64,000 nucleotides of DNA from CAIOZA01 sp964464375 (GTDB taxonomy: Bacteria; Bacteroidota; Ignavibacteria; Kapaibacteriales; UBA2268), in the NCBI GenBank assembly GCA_964464375.1, contig CAYXFU010000019.1:1-64000 (forward strand). The letters run 5' to 3'. The position numbers and the translations under genes are program-made. This document shows positions 17,175 through 26,548 of this stretch, piece after piece. The number at the start of each line of letters is the position of its first letter. The first letter of the stretch is position 1. The notes under the pieces were generated by a model. It worked only from the letters and a program-made list of their open reading frames with translations. It had not been told where the DNA came from and made no database searches.

Positions 17175-18650
17175 ATGCCGCGTCGCAAGGTTAAACCAAC
17201 CATTGACAAAAAGCTTATAATCGAAGCTTTTTCTGAAATGGCAAAAGAGAAGAATATTGACAGAGATCTTTTACAAGGTATTGTTGTTGAAACTCTATCT
17301 CTATTGGTTAAGAAAAAATATGGACTGAATGCCATTTTTGATATAATTGTGAATATGGAAAAAGGTGATATTGAAATCTACCTCATCAGAACAATTGTAG
17401 ATATTGTGGAAGATCCTGTTGTTGATATTTCATTGATCGAAGCCCAGTCATATAGTGACAAAGACGAGTATGCAGTTGGTGATGAATTCGTCGAGGAAAT
17501 CACTCTTGATAACATTGCAGACAATTTTGGAAGACGTTTGATAACATTAGCCGCCCAGAATTTGAATCAGAAAATTCGAGACGTAGAAAAGGATAATATT
17601 TATAATGAATATATCGGCAAGGTTAACGAAATTATTATTGGCGAGATCTATCAGATTCGTAGAAATGATATTTTGATTTTGCATAATAAAATTGAAATGC
17701 ATCTTCCCCGCGAAGAACAGATCCCCAATGAACCTTACAGGTATAAAAAGAATCAGTCCTTAAAAGCCATTTTAAAAGAAGTTAAACGAGAAGGTAAAGG
17801 CGGACAACCTGAGATAATTTTATCAAGGGCATCCGAAGAATTCCTTTCGAGGCTTTTTGAAATTGAAATTCCTGAAATTTACGATGGTATTATACAGATC
17901 AAGGCAATTGCACGCGATCCAGGAGAAAGATCAAAAGTAGCTGTTGTTTCCTTTGACGAACGTGTAGATCCTGTTGGAGCCTGTGTCGGTATGAAAGGTA
18001 TCAGGATTCATTCAATCGTAAGAGAATTGAACAATGAAAATATTGATTTAATTGAATACTCTGAGGATCCAAGAGTTTTTATAATGAGAGCTCTATCCCC
18101 AGCAAAAGTGAAAGAAATTGTTCTTGCTCAAGATGTCAGAAGTGCAACTGTTATAGTTCCTGACGATCAGGTTTCGCTTGCAATCGGTAAAAATGGACAG
18201 AATGTACGCTTAGCCTCCAAGTTGACCGGCTATTCGATAACACTCATCAAAGAAGGTGGCGAGGATATCGATCTTGTTGAATTCCGCGAAGAATTCGGTA
18301 ATGATATTCTTGAAAAACTTACACTAATGGGTATTGAAACAGCTAGAGAATTCCTTGAAGCTGAGCCTCAAATGCTTCTCGCTCTTGACGGAATGTCAGC
18401 AGACAGTCTTCTTGAATTACGCTCAATTATATTGCTTGAATTCGAAGAAGAAGAAACAGCTACGATGAAAGAAAGGATTTTAAATCCAAAAATTGAAGAT
18501 ATCAAGATTGCTACGATAGAAGTAACAGAAAATGTTTCAGAAGTGGTTGAGAATTCGGAAGAAGTTGTTATAGATGCTCCCGAAGAAGTCAAACCGAAAC
18601 CTTTTGATATTACTGAGATAGATGAATTCGAAATAGATGGTAACGTTTAA
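17175..18650 (+). CDS. nusA: Transcription termination/antitermination factor NusA
   Basis: NusA binds RNA polymerase and nascent RNA and modulates pausing, termination and antitermination. Its 491 residues show an N-terminal RNAP-binding domain (about 10-130), an S1 domain (about 135-200) and two KH domains, the first with GACVGMKGIRI and the second with SLAIGKNGQNVRLA, then a helix-hairpin-helix-like segment near 380-415 and an acidic tail. It opens the nusA-infB-rbfA-truB-ribF operon. The usual first gene of this operon, rimP, is not present in the 236 bp upstream. A terminator-like hairpin precedes the gene, a plausible site for NusA feedback. Confidence 0.97.
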   Translation: MPRRKVKPTIDKKLIIEAFSEMAKEKNIDRDLLQGIVVETLSLLVKKKYGLNAIFDIIVNMEKGDIEIYLIRTIVDIVEDPVVDISLIEAQSYSDKDEYAVGDEFVEEITLDNIADNFGRRLITLAAQNLNQKIRDVEKDNIYNEYIGKVNEIIIGEIYQIRRNDILILHNKIEMHLPREEQIPNEPYRYKKNQSLKAILKEVKREGKGGQPEIILSRASEEFLSRLFEIEIPEIYDGIIQIKAIARDPGERSKVAVVSFDERVDPVGACVGMKGIRIHSIVRELNNENIDLIEYSEDPRVFIMRALSPAKVKEIVLAQDVRSATVIVPDDQVSLAIGKNGQNVRLASKLTGYSITLIKEGGEDIDLVEFREEFGNDILEKLTLMGIETAREFLEAEPQMLLALDGMSADSLLELRSIILLEFEEEETATMKERILNPKIEDIKIATIEVTENVSEVVENSEEVVIDAPEEVKPKPFDITEIDEFEIDGNV

Positions 18651-18686
18651 TAAAACTTTTTTCTTTAATAAAATTTAATTTTGTTT

Positions 18687-21641
18687 ATGAGTGGTCAGGT
18701 TCGACTAATAAAAATTGCGGCTGAGATTAACATCGGAAAAGATGCTATAGTTCAATTCCTTCAGCAGAAAGGCTTTACTATCGAGAATAAGCCAACCAGT
18801 TTATTGACTGAAGAAATGATTGATGTTGTGTATGATAAGTTTAAAAAGGAATTGAAGACTGCTGAGAAGCAGAGAGAAAAATTCGATAAACTGAAGCAGA
18901 CACGTAAACCTGTTACTGATTTGAAGACTAAACCCGCAGCTAGTATAGAGTCATTCCCCGAACACCACAGACCTTCTGTGGATAGTCTTATGGATGATTC
19001 GATTATTGATCCGTTAATAGCTGAAACTGTAGCAAAGCCAAAGTCGGATTATCATGATATGGGTGATTTAATCGAAGCTATGGAAGAAACCCCATCAGTG
19101 AATTTAGATATTCAGCCTGAAGAATCCCCTATACCTGAAATTGTGAACATCATTCAGCCCGAGGTTGAACCTAAACCAGAAGTTGTTCAGGAAGAGAAAA
19201 TCAAAAGTAGCATAGAAGATTCGCCCGATGAAAAGAAAAAAGTTAAAACTGTGGTCAAACCAAATCTGGTTAAAATGACTCAGGAAACTAAGAAAGAAAC
19301 TCTAATCGAATCTCCAAAAGAAGATAAAATTAATGACGAAATACCAACTTACGAAATAGAAGAACATGATGAGTCAAGTGACTCGATAGACCATGCTAAG
19401 AAAAAGAAAAAAAGAAAGAAATTAGCCGAAGTTGAGGTCGAACCCGGAGCCCATCCTAAGATTAAGGGTTTAACTATTGTTGGTAGAATTGATCTAAAAT
19501 TACAAGCTGACAGATCCCCCGGTATAGCCGGAAGACTGAGAAAATTCGGTAGTACACCTATCGGTGGCACTCCAATTGGTTCTACTCCTACTTCTGAGGA
19601 AGATGCTGCTAAAAAAGATAAATTTAAGAAAAAGCTTAAGGGCGCAAAGACTTCCAAACAAATTATAGAAACTGTTAAAGACAAGGCAGTTGACAAAAAG
19701 AAAAGACGTAAGAAATCTATCAGAGATACTATTACCGAAGAGGAAGTTGAAAGAGCGATCCGCGAAACTATGTCCGGTATGGGAGAAGCTTCCGGAACAA
19801 GTATGCGTAACAAGGTTAAGCAGAAGAAACGTGTAGAACGCGAAGAAAAAGAACTAAGAATATTAGAAGAACAACAGAAAGATGATAGCGTCTTAAAGCT
19901 TTCTGAATTTGTTACTACCAGTGATTTAGCTAGTCTCATGGGCGTGAATGCTAATGAGATTATTCTCAAATGTCTGGGTCTGGGTCTGATGGTTAGTATC
20001 AACCAGAGATTAGACAAAGATACTATAACTCTAATCGCTGATGATTACGATATTGAAGTAGAATTCCTCGACCAAAAGGCACTTCAGATGATAGAGGAAG
20101 ATCTCGAAGATGATGAATCAACATTAAAACCGAGAGCTCCAATTGTTACTATTATGGGTCATGTTGATCATGGCAAAACTTCATTACTGGACTTTATTCG
20201 TAAAGCAAATGTTGTTGCCGGTGAAGCAGGTGGAATTACCCAGCATATCGGTGCTTACAGAGTTGAATTATCCAGAAATAAGTACATTACGTTTCTCGAT
20301 ACACCAGGTCACGAAGCATTTACTGCTATGCGTGCTCGTGGTGCACTGGTTACAGATATAGTTGTTCTCGTTGTAGCGGCTGACGATAGCGTTATGCCAC
20401 AAACTATTGAAGCTATAAGTCATGCTCAGGCAGCTAATGTTCCAATAGTTGTTGCTATAAATAAAATGGATAAGCCGGATGCTAATCCTGATAGAATTAA
20501 ACAGCAATTAACAGACTATAATGTTTTAGTTGAGGATTGGGGTGGTAAGAACCAATCTGCCCAAATTTCCGCAAAGAAGGGTGAAAATGTAGATATTCTT
20601 CTTGAGAAAATTTTACTTGAAGCTGAATTACTTGATTTGAAAGCTAATCCGGATAGATTTGCTAAAGGTACAATTGTTGAATCAAACATGGATAAAGGTT
20701 TGGGCCCTGTCTCAACAGTTATTGTACAAAAAGGCACTTTAAATGTCGGTGATTATTTTGTAGCCGGTTCTCAATGGGGAAGAGTAAGAGCAATGCTCGA
20801 TGAACGTGGACATAAAGTGAATTCTGCATTACCATCAATGCCGATAAGAGTTGTTGGTTTCGACGGTCTTCCCGAAGCTGGTGATATACTTTCCGTAGTT
20901 GAAGCTGAATACATGGCTAAGGAAATCGCTAATGAAAGAAGCCAACTCAGACGTCAACAAGAATTCAAACAAATGAGACATCTTACACTTGATGATATAT
21001 CTCAACAAATTAGTGTCGGTGGAATTAAAGACCTTAATCTTATTATTAAATCGGATGTCGGTGGTTCTACTGAGGCTTTGAGTGACTCATTGCTGAAATT
21101 GTCAACTGATGAAGTAAGAGTAAATATTCTTCATAAAGGAGTTGGCTCAATTAATGAATCAGACGTTATGCTTGCGGTTGCATCAGGAGCCGTTGTTATT
21201 GGATTTCAGGTTGCTCCTACCGCTCAGGCACGTAGATTGGCTGATACAAATAATATAGATGTGCGACTATATAGCATTATTTACAACTGTATCAACGAAG
21301 TAAAATTGGCTCTCGAGGGTTTGCTTTCTCCCGACATCAAAGAAGAAATTACTTCACAGGTCGAAGTTAGAAAAGTATTCAAAATATCAAGACTCGGTGC
21401 TATTGCCGGATGTTATGTATTATCCGGAAAAATTACCAGAAATGATAAAGTTCGTCTTTTGAGAGATGGTTTGCCAATATTTACAGGTACTCTCGAATCT
21501 CTTAAACGCAACAAAGATGATGCTAAAGAAGTTGAGTCAGGTTTTGAGTGCGGAGTTATGTTGAACGGTTATAGTACTTTAGAAGAAGGTGATATCATAG
21601 AAAGTTACAAATTAACTGAAGTAAAGAGGACCTTGGCGTAA
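18687..21641 (+). CDS. infB: Translation initiation factor IF-2
   Basis: IF-2 is the GTPase that places initiator tRNA on the 30S subunit and drives subunit joining. The N-terminal IF2_N-like helix (about 1-50) is followed by a long charged, Lys/Glu/Pro-rich disordered extension to about 400, a second IF2_N-like region (about 405-455) and then the G domain: GHVDHGKTS from about 491, DTPGHEA, NKMDKPD and SAKKG. Domains II-IV run to the C-terminus. Total length is about 984 residues, long owing to the extension. The ATG at 18687 is preferred over an in-frame TTG 6 nt upstream. The next gene, rbfA, begins directly after the stop. Confidence 0.97.
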   Translation: MSGQVRLIKIAAEINIGKDAIVQFLQQKGFTIENKPTSLLTEEMIDVVYDKFKKELKTAEKQREKFDKLKQTRKPVTDLKTKPAASIESFPEHHRPSVDSLMDDSIIDPLIAETVAKPKSDYHDMGDLIEAMEETPSVNLDIQPEESPIPEIVNIIQPEVEPKPEVVQEEKIKSSIEDSPDEKKKVKTVVKPNLVKMTQETKKETLIESPKEDKINDEIPTYEIEEHDESSDSIDHAKKKKKRKKLAEVEVEPGAHPKIKGLTIVGRIDLKLQADRSPGIAGRLRKFGSTPIGGTPIGSTPTSEEDAAKKDKFKKKLKGAKTSKQIIETVKDKAVDKKKRRKKSIRDTITEEEVERAIRETMSGMGEASGTSMRNKVKQKKRVEREEKELRILEEQQKDDSVLKLSEFVTTSDLASLMGVNANEIILKCLGLGLMVSINQRLDKDTITLIADDYDIEVEFLDQKALQMIEEDLEDDESTLKPRAPIVTIMGHVDHGKTSLLDFIRKANVVAGEAGGITQHIGAYRVELSRNKYITFLDTPGHEAFTAMRARGALVTDIVVLVVAADDSVMPQTIEAISHAQAANVPIVVAINKMDKPDANPDRIKQQLTDYNVLVEDWGGKNQSAQISAKKGENVDILLEKILLEAELLDLKANPDRFAKGTIVESNMDKGLGPVSTVIVQKGTLNVGDYFVAGSQWGRVRAMLDERGHKVNSALPSMPIRVVGFDGLPEAGDILSVVEAEYMAKEIANERSQLRRQQEFKQMRHLTLDDISQQISVGGIKDLNLIIKSDVGGSTEALSDSLLKLSTDEVRVNILHKGVGSINESDVMLAVASGAVVIGFQVAPTAQARRLADTNNIDVRLYSIIYNCINEVKLALEGLLSPDIKEEITSQVEVRKVFKISRLGAIAGCYVLSGKITRNDKVRLLRDGLPIFTGTLESLKRNKDDAKEVESGFECGVMLNGYSTLEEGDIIESYKLTEVKRTLA

Positions 21642-21986
21642 ATGTCGATAAGAACAGAAAAAGTTGCTAGTGTTATTAAACGCTCTTTGGTCAATCCAAT
21701 TTCTGATATAGCAAGGGAACATCGTGCAGGGTTAGTGACAATAACTTCTGTTCGATTATCAGACGATTTGCATATTGCCAAAGTATATCTAAGCATTTAT
21801 GGTGGTCAGACCGGACCAGGAGAATTTATTACCAGACTGGAAAATGAAAAGGGCATGCTCCGAAGAATTGTAGGCTCTCAGGTCAGACTTAGACTAACCC
21901 CAGACTTGAAATTTTTTCTGGATGATACTTTGGAGCAAATGCAACATATTCAAAATCTGTTAGATACTGTTAAGAATCCCAAATAA
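21642..21986 (+). CDS. rbfA: Ribosome-binding factor A
   Basis: A 114-residue RbfA, a KH-fold protein that assists late 30S assembly and 16S 5'-end maturation. Family features include the N-terminal RTEKVASVIKRSL helix, ITSVRLSDDLHIAKVYLSI and a C-terminal RLRLTPDLKFFLDDTLE segment. The ATG follows the infB stop with no gap, indicating translational coupling. This is the standard position for rbfA in the infB operon. Confidence 0.95.
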   Translation: MSIRTEKVASVIKRSLVNPISDIAREHRAGLVTITSVRLSDDLHIAKVYLSIYGGQTGPGEFITRLENEKGMLRRIVGSQVRLRLTPDLKFFLDDTLEQMQHIQNLLDTVKNPK

Positions 21987-22013
21987 TAATAATCCGAAAG
22001 TTAATAATTCCGT

Positions 22014-22748
22014 ATGATCCTCAGTCAATCCAATCTAGACGAATTTGATAATTGGTATTCTGAAGCTTCAACAAATGGTGCTGTCTTGTTGATTGATAAA
22101 GATAAGGCATGGACTTCATTTGACGTCGTTGCTAAAGTTCGAGGTCTCACAAGAATAAGAAAAATCGGGCATGCCGGAACATTAGACCCTTTAGCTACTG
22201 GTTTGCTGATACTGTGTCTCGGAAAATTCACAAAGCGAATAAATGAATTTCAGGATTGGAACAAAAGATATACCGGCGTTATCAAGCTAGGCTCTACAAC
22301 AAAAACTGATGATTCAGAAGGTGAAGAAGAAAATATTACTGATGTTTCAGGACTAAAAGCAGAAGATATTGAAATTGCTATTAAATCTTTTGAGGGTATA
22401 ATTAGTCAGATACCACCCAAATTTTCGGCAAAAAAGGTAGATGGACAGCGACTCTACATGCTTGCTAGGAAAAATATTGATGTGGAAATCAAACCTGTCG
22501 ATGTTACTGTTTATAAAATAGATATCATTGATATCAGTTTACCGTTTGTATCAATTGATGTCCTATGTGCAAAAGGCACATATATCAGATCTCTTGCCAG
22601 GGATATCGGGGCTAAGCTTGGAGTAGGTGGGCATCTTTCCGCTTTAAGAAGAACCGATATCGGAGAGTTTTCGGTTAATGATGCTCTGACTGTTAAAACG
22701 TTCAACGAAATATTCTCAAAATTGGAACAAACAAATTCAAGTATATGA
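22014..22748 (+). CDS. truB: tRNA pseudouridine(55) synthase TruB
   Basis: TruB makes pseudouridine 55 in the T-loop of tRNAs. The 244-residue protein has the catalytic motif HAGTLDPLATG with nucleophile Asp58, RYTGVIKLGSTTKTDD, and the GTYIRSLARDIG motif near 190, all typical of the family. The C-terminal PUA-like extension seen in E. coli is short or absent. Its stop overlaps the ribF start in an ATGA, implying coupled translation. Confidence 0.96.
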   Translation: MILSQSNLDEFDNWYSEASTNGAVLLIDKDKAWTSFDVVAKVRGLTRIRKIGHAGTLDPLATGLLILCLGKFTKRINEFQDWNKRYTGVIKLGSTTKTDDSEGEEENITDVSGLKAEDIEIAIKSFEGIISQIPPKFSAKKVDGQRLYMLARKNIDVEIKPVDVTVYKIDIIDISLPFVSIDVLCAKGTYIRSLARDIGAKLGVGGHLSALRRTDIGEFSVNDALTVKTFNEIFSKLEQTNSSI

Positions 22749-23683
22749 AAGTTTTTCATTCCATAAATGATATCGATTTCAATCCCAATACAATTCTTAC
22801 TGTTGGGACATTCGACGGTGTACATCGTGGTCATCAGCTAATTTTGAATAAATTGCAAAGTGAAGCAAAAAAGTCCGATTTGAGAGATTTAGTAATAACA
22901 ATTCATCCTCATCCACAGGTTGTGCTCCAAAGGGAAGACAGAGAGCCAATCCGCTTACTTACTTCCATCGAAGAAAGAATTGAATTATTCGAAAAATTTG
23001 GATTAAGTAATCTTCTTATATTGCCATTCACTTTAGAATTTGCACAAACACCACCAGATGTTTTTATAAGTGAATTCCTTTACAATAAGGTCGGTTTTTC
23101 GAAAATGCTGATTGGTTATGACCACATGTTCGGAAAAAACAGATCTGGTAATTTTGATTTGCTGAATCAATTGAGCTCTTCTTTGGGATTTTCTATCGAG
23201 AAAATGGAAGCATTCACTGAGAAAGATTTAGTCATTTCCAGCACAAAAATCCGTCATGCTTTGACTGATAACGATATAATCAAAGCAAATACAATGCTGG
23301 GATATAACTATTTCGTAAAAGGTGTGGTTGTTCGCGGTGATATGCGTGGCAGAACAATTGGTTATCCTACGGCTAATGTAGCATTCAAAGACCAAACTAA
23401 GCTATTACCCGGCAATGGAGTTTACATTGTAAAGGTGGAAATTTCTGCCGGTAATTTCTATGGAATGTGTAATATTGGGACAAGGCCAACGTTCAAAGAC
23501 AACAGTATCACTAGTTTCGAGGTATTTATCTTCGATTTCGATGCAGATATTTACGATCAAGACATTAAAGTTGAATTTCTTGACTTTGTGCGAAAGGAAA
23601 TCAAATTCGATGGTGTTCCAAAACTGATCGAAGCAATTAAGCAGGATGAAATATTTTGTAAGGAAAAAATAAATAGTTTTTAA
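22745..23683 (+). CDS. ribF: Bifunctional riboflavin kinase/FAD synthetase
   Basis: This enzyme converts riboflavin to FMN and then FAD. The N-terminal adenylyltransferase domain (about 1-185) carries TVGTFDGVHRGHQ (HxGH-type nucleotide-binding) and the later ISSTKIR motif. The C-terminal kinase domain (about 186-312) contains GDMRGRTIGYPTANV and a conserved NIGTRPTF. Its 312 residues are standard. The start overlaps the truB stop by four bases. It closes the nusA operon; rpsO follows after 53 bp with its own possible promoter. Confidence 0.96.
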   Translation: MKVFHSINDIDFNPNTILTVGTFDGVHRGHQLILNKLQSEAKKSDLRDLVITIHPHPQVVLQREDREPIRLLTSIEERIELFEKFGLSNLLILPFTLEFAQTPPDVFISEFLYNKVGFSKMLIGYDHMFGKNRSGNFDLLNQLSSSLGFSIEKMEAFTEKDLVISSTKIRHALTDNDIIKANTMLGYNYFVKGVVVRGDMRGRTIGYPTANVAFKDQTKLLPGNGVYIVKVEISAGNFYGMCNIGTRPTFKDNSITSFEVFIFDFDADIYDQDIKVEFLDFVRKEIKFDGVPKLIEAIKQDEIFCKEKINSF

Positions 23684-23700
23684 AATTAAAAAGAATTACT

Positions 23701-23708
23701 TATTTTTG
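23701..23708 (+). promoter_or_regulatory. Possible -7 box (TATTTTTG) of the rpsO promoter
   Basis: Matches TAnnTTTG, with TTT in place of TTG about 19 bp upstream; it lies 28 bp before rpsO. Confidence 0.35.
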
Positions 23709-23736
23709 TAGTTCTTATTAAAACGGAGTTAAAATA

Positions 23737-24003
23737 ATGATAACTAAAGAACAAAAAGCTGAAATAATCGAAAAACATGGAGCTTCAATTGCCAATACCG
23801 GTAAATCTGAAGTACAGGTTGCCCTTTTGACAGCTAGAATACTCGATTTGGCACATCATTTGGAAAGCCACAAGAAAGATCATCACGGTCGTCGCGGTTT
23901 GATCGCTATGGTTAGCAAAAGAAGACGCCTTCTCGATTATTTAGCAAGAACAGAAATAAGCAGATATCGCTCAATCATAGCTGCTTTATCCTTAAGAAAA
24001 TAA
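23737..24003 (+). CDS. rpsO: 30S ribosomal protein bS15/uS15
   Basis: An 88-residue S15 that binds the central domain of 16S rRNA. The sequence has the family's GKSEVQVALLTARILDL helix, the SHKKDHHGRRGLIAMVSKRRRLLDYL core and an SRYRSIIAALSLRK C-terminus. A short upstream element GGAG lies before the ATG. It precedes pnp, the same gene order as in many bacteria, with a terminator between them. Confidence 0.97.
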   Translation: MITKEQKAEIIEKHGASIANTGKSEVQVALLTARILDLAHHLESHKKDHHGRRGLIAMVSKRRRLLDYLARTEISRYRSIIAALSLRK

Positions 24004-24049
24004 TCTCGTGGCACATATTATAATCAGAGTTACAAAACATGATTTCAAT

Positions 24050-24081
24050 AAGCGGTATATGTTTATTACTACCGCTTTTTT
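24050..24081 (+). terminator. Hairpin terminator between rpsO and pnp
   Basis: Stem AAGCGGTA with TACCGCTT, 12-nt loop, followed by a T-rich tract. Read-through would be needed for pnp unless it has its own promoter, and none is evident. Confidence 0.7.
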
Positions 24082-24114
24082 CTATTTATTTAAAGTATAA
24101 TTATCCGAAAGCTT

Positions 24115-26343
24115 ATGTCAATCCACAAAGTAAAAATTGATTTGAATGGGAAAGAGTATTCCCTCGAAACAGGCAAACTTGCCAAATACGCTAGTGGCTC
24201 AGTTTTAGTCAGTCATGGCGACACTATGGTGCTTGTAACGGTGGTCGCTGCTCAAACAGAAAAGCCTGATCTAGATTTCTTGCCTCTTCAAGTTGAATAT
24301 AGAGTTAAAACTGCTTCAGTCGGCAAAATTCCCGGCGGATTTCTTAAACGTGAAGGAAGACCCAGCGATTATGAAATTTTATCTTCACGCTTGATTGATA
24401 GACCAATCAGACCAATGATACCAAAAACCTGGAGATTCGAAACTCAGATTGTCGCTAATGTTTTTTCATGCGATCCTAATTTTGATCCTGATACTCTAGG
24501 TATGGTCGGTGCATCTGCCGCTTTGATGATCTCGGACATCCCATTCCATGGTCCTGTATCTGAAGTCAGAGTCGGTAAAGTTGATGGTGAATTCATCATT
24601 AATCCAAGTTCGGCACAACTCAAACTTTCGTCAATTGATCTGAATGTTGCCGGAACTGATTCTTCGATTGCTATGGTCGAGGGTGAAGCCAATGAAATTT
24701 CTGAAGTAGAATTTCTCGAAGCTTTGGAATTTGCACATGAGAATATCAAAAAATTAAACGCTATGCAGAGAGAACTTGCTGACTTAGTCGCTCCGGTTAA
24801 AAGAGAATTCTCCCTTAATGAGCCTGACGCTGAATTAGTTTCTCTTATCAAAAACGAAATTGAAAATGATCTTAATGACTATGTTCATAAGGTTACAAAT
24901 AAAACCGAAAGACACGAAAAAAGAGCTAAAATGCTGGAAATGGCAGTAGAAAAAGTGAAATCGGTTTATTCAGAAAAAGAAGATTACGTCGAAGCTAAAA
25001 TGGCTAAGACAACAAGCGAAATCCTCAGCAAGCTCGAAAAGAAAGCTATGCGTAAGATGATTCTCGATGATTCGAAGAGACTTGATGGAAGAGGTTTGAC
25101 GGATATCAGACCTATCGCCTGTGAAATCGGCTTGCTTCCAAGAGCTCATGGTTCTGCTCTCTTCACAAGAGGCGAGACACAGAGTCTTACAACATCGACA
25201 TTAGGTACATCCAGAGATGAACAAATGATTGACGGAATTTTACCGACATATACCAACAACTTCTATCTCCACTATAACTTCCCACCCTACAGCACTGGCG
25301 AAGTTGGAAGAATGACTGGAGTCGGCAGAAGAGAAGTTGGTCACGGTAATCTGGCAGAAAGAGCATTGAAAAAAATGATGCCAAGTCATGATGAATTCCC
25401 TTATACTGTAAGAGTTGTGTCAGATATTCTTGAGTCCAATGGTTCCTCATCAATGGCTACTGTTTGCGCAGGAAGTTTGTCATTATTTGATGCAGGTGTT
25501 CCCCTTAAGAAACCGGTTGCAGGTATTGCCATGGGTTTAATCAAAGAAGAAGATTCAGTTGCTATACTTAGCGATATACTCGGTGATGAAGATTTCCTCG
25601 GAGATATGGACTTCAAGGTTACAGGAACTGTTGATGGAATCACAGCATGCCAGATGGATATTAAAATTGAAGGACTGTCAATTGAGATAATGAAAAATGC
25701 TTTGAACCAGGCAAAAGTCGGTAGAATGCACATTCTCGGTATCATGAATGAAACAATAAATGCACCAAAAGAAGAAATGTCTCCTTTTGCTCCAAGATTT
25801 ACGATAATCCATATTCCGGTTGACAAAATTGGTGCTGTTATCGGCTCAGGTGGAGAAACCATCCGCAGTATCGTTAAAGAAACAACGGCTGAAATTGACA
25901 TCAAAGATGACGGAACAGTAGTTATTGCCGCAACTTCAGAAGAAGCCGCTACAGCAGCAAGAAAAATGATCGAGATGATCATCAAGAATCCTGAAGAAGG
26001 TGAAATCTACACCGGAGTTGTGAAAGAGATCAAAGAAGGTATTGGCGCAATCATGGAATTTATGCCCAAGAAACAGGGACTTCTTCATGTTTCTCAGATT
26101 GCACACGAAAGAACAAATAACGTTAGTGATGTTATGAAAGTCGGCGATTCATTCGAAGTGAAATTAGTCGAAGTAACTCCAGACGGTAAATTCAGATTGT
26201 CCCGCAAAGCACTTCTCGAAAGACCAGCAGGCATGCCCGAAGAAGAGTATAGAAAAGCTCCGCCAAGAAGCGACAGCAGAGGCAGAGACTTCAGAGGCGG
26301 CGATAGAGGTGGGGACAGAGGCGGAGACAGAAGATCAAGATAA
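24115..26343 (+). CDS. pnp: Polyribonucleotide nucleotidyltransferase (PNPase)
   Basis: PNPase degrades RNA 3'-5' by phosphorolysis. The 742-residue protein has two RNase PH domains (about 10-140 and 315-540) separated by an all-helical domain, a KH domain with KIGAVIGSGGETIRSI (about 570-585), and an S1 domain (about 625-695). The C-terminus is an Arg/Gly/Asp-rich tail of short repeats (RGGDRGGDRGGDRR), which may bind RNA or other degradosome parts. The position after rpsO is classical. A terminator follows 28 bp after the stop. Confidence 0.97.
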   Translation: MSIHKVKIDLNGKEYSLETGKLAKYASGSVLVSHGDTMVLVTVVAAQTEKPDLDFLPLQVEYRVKTASVGKIPGGFLKREGRPSDYEILSSRLIDRPIRPMIPKTWRFETQIVANVFSCDPNFDPDTLGMVGASAALMISDIPFHGPVSEVRVGKVDGEFIINPSSAQLKLSSIDLNVAGTDSSIAMVEGEANEISEVEFLEALEFAHENIKKLNAMQRELADLVAPVKREFSLNEPDAELVSLIKNEIENDLNDYVHKVTNKTERHEKRAKMLEMAVEKVKSVYSEKEDYVEAKMAKTTSEILSKLEKKAMRKMILDDSKRLDGRGLTDIRPIACEIGLLPRAHGSALFTRGETQSLTTSTLGTSRDEQMIDGILPTYTNNFYLHYNFPPYSTGEVGRMTGVGRREVGHGNLAERALKKMMPSHDEFPYTVRVVSDILESNGSSSMATVCAGSLSLFDAGVPLKKPVAGIAMGLIKEEDSVAILSDILGDEDFLGDMDFKVTGTVDGITACQMDIKIEGLSIEIMKNALNQAKVGRMHILGIMNETINAPKEEMSPFAPRFTIIHIPVDKIGAVIGSGGETIRSIVKETTAEIDIKDDGTVVIAATSEEAATAARKMIEMIIKNPEEGEIYTGVVKEIKEGIGAIMEFMPKKQGLLHVSQIAHERTNNVSDVMKVGDSFEVKLVEVTPDGKFRLSRKALLERPAGMPEEEYRKAPPRSDSRGRDFRGGDRGGDRGGDRRSR

Positions 26344-26370
26344 ATCGATTTTAAATCTTGCTATTTTTAG

Positions 26371-26407
26371 AAAGAGGGTTGCCGATCATAAAGCAACCCT
26401 TTCTTTC
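26371..26407 (+). terminator. Rho-independent terminator of pnp
   Basis: Stem AGGGTTGC with GCAACCCT (26375-26400), 10-nt loop, followed by TTCTTTCT. Confidence 0.75.
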
Positions 26408-26413
26408 TGTAGT

Positions 26414-26538
26414 TGTCATTAGGAACGAAGTGAAGTGCCGAAGACTAACACTGCTAATCCAGCGTATTTTGGCTAAACTAATCACTAAACACTATATCCT
26501 GTTCACTAAAATGCTGTCATACCTGCGAATGCATGTAT
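26414..26538. repeat. Two degenerate dispersed-repeat fragments after pnp
   Basis: The 26414-26443 piece begins TGTCATTAGGAACGAAGTG, and 26514-26537 begins CTGTCATACCTGCGAATGC. The second resembles the reverse complement of the hairpin at 27717-27743. Both follow the TGTCATTC-type pattern seen again near 55.8 kb. They fill the spacer between pnp and the convergent T9SS gene. Confidence 0.5.
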
Positions 26539-26548
26539 ATATTTAATT

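Noticed and set aside
19349..20017. Long minus-strand open frame (222 codons) inside infB
   Set aside because: It is antisense to the charged, Lys/Glu-rich linker of IF-2, whose codon bias leaves the reverse frame open; the product is Ser/Leu/Phe-rich nonsense.
25401..25985. Minus-strand open frame (194 codons) inside pnp
   Set aside because: Shadow of the conserved RNase PH and KH coding region; no promoter, ribosome-binding site or recognisable protein.
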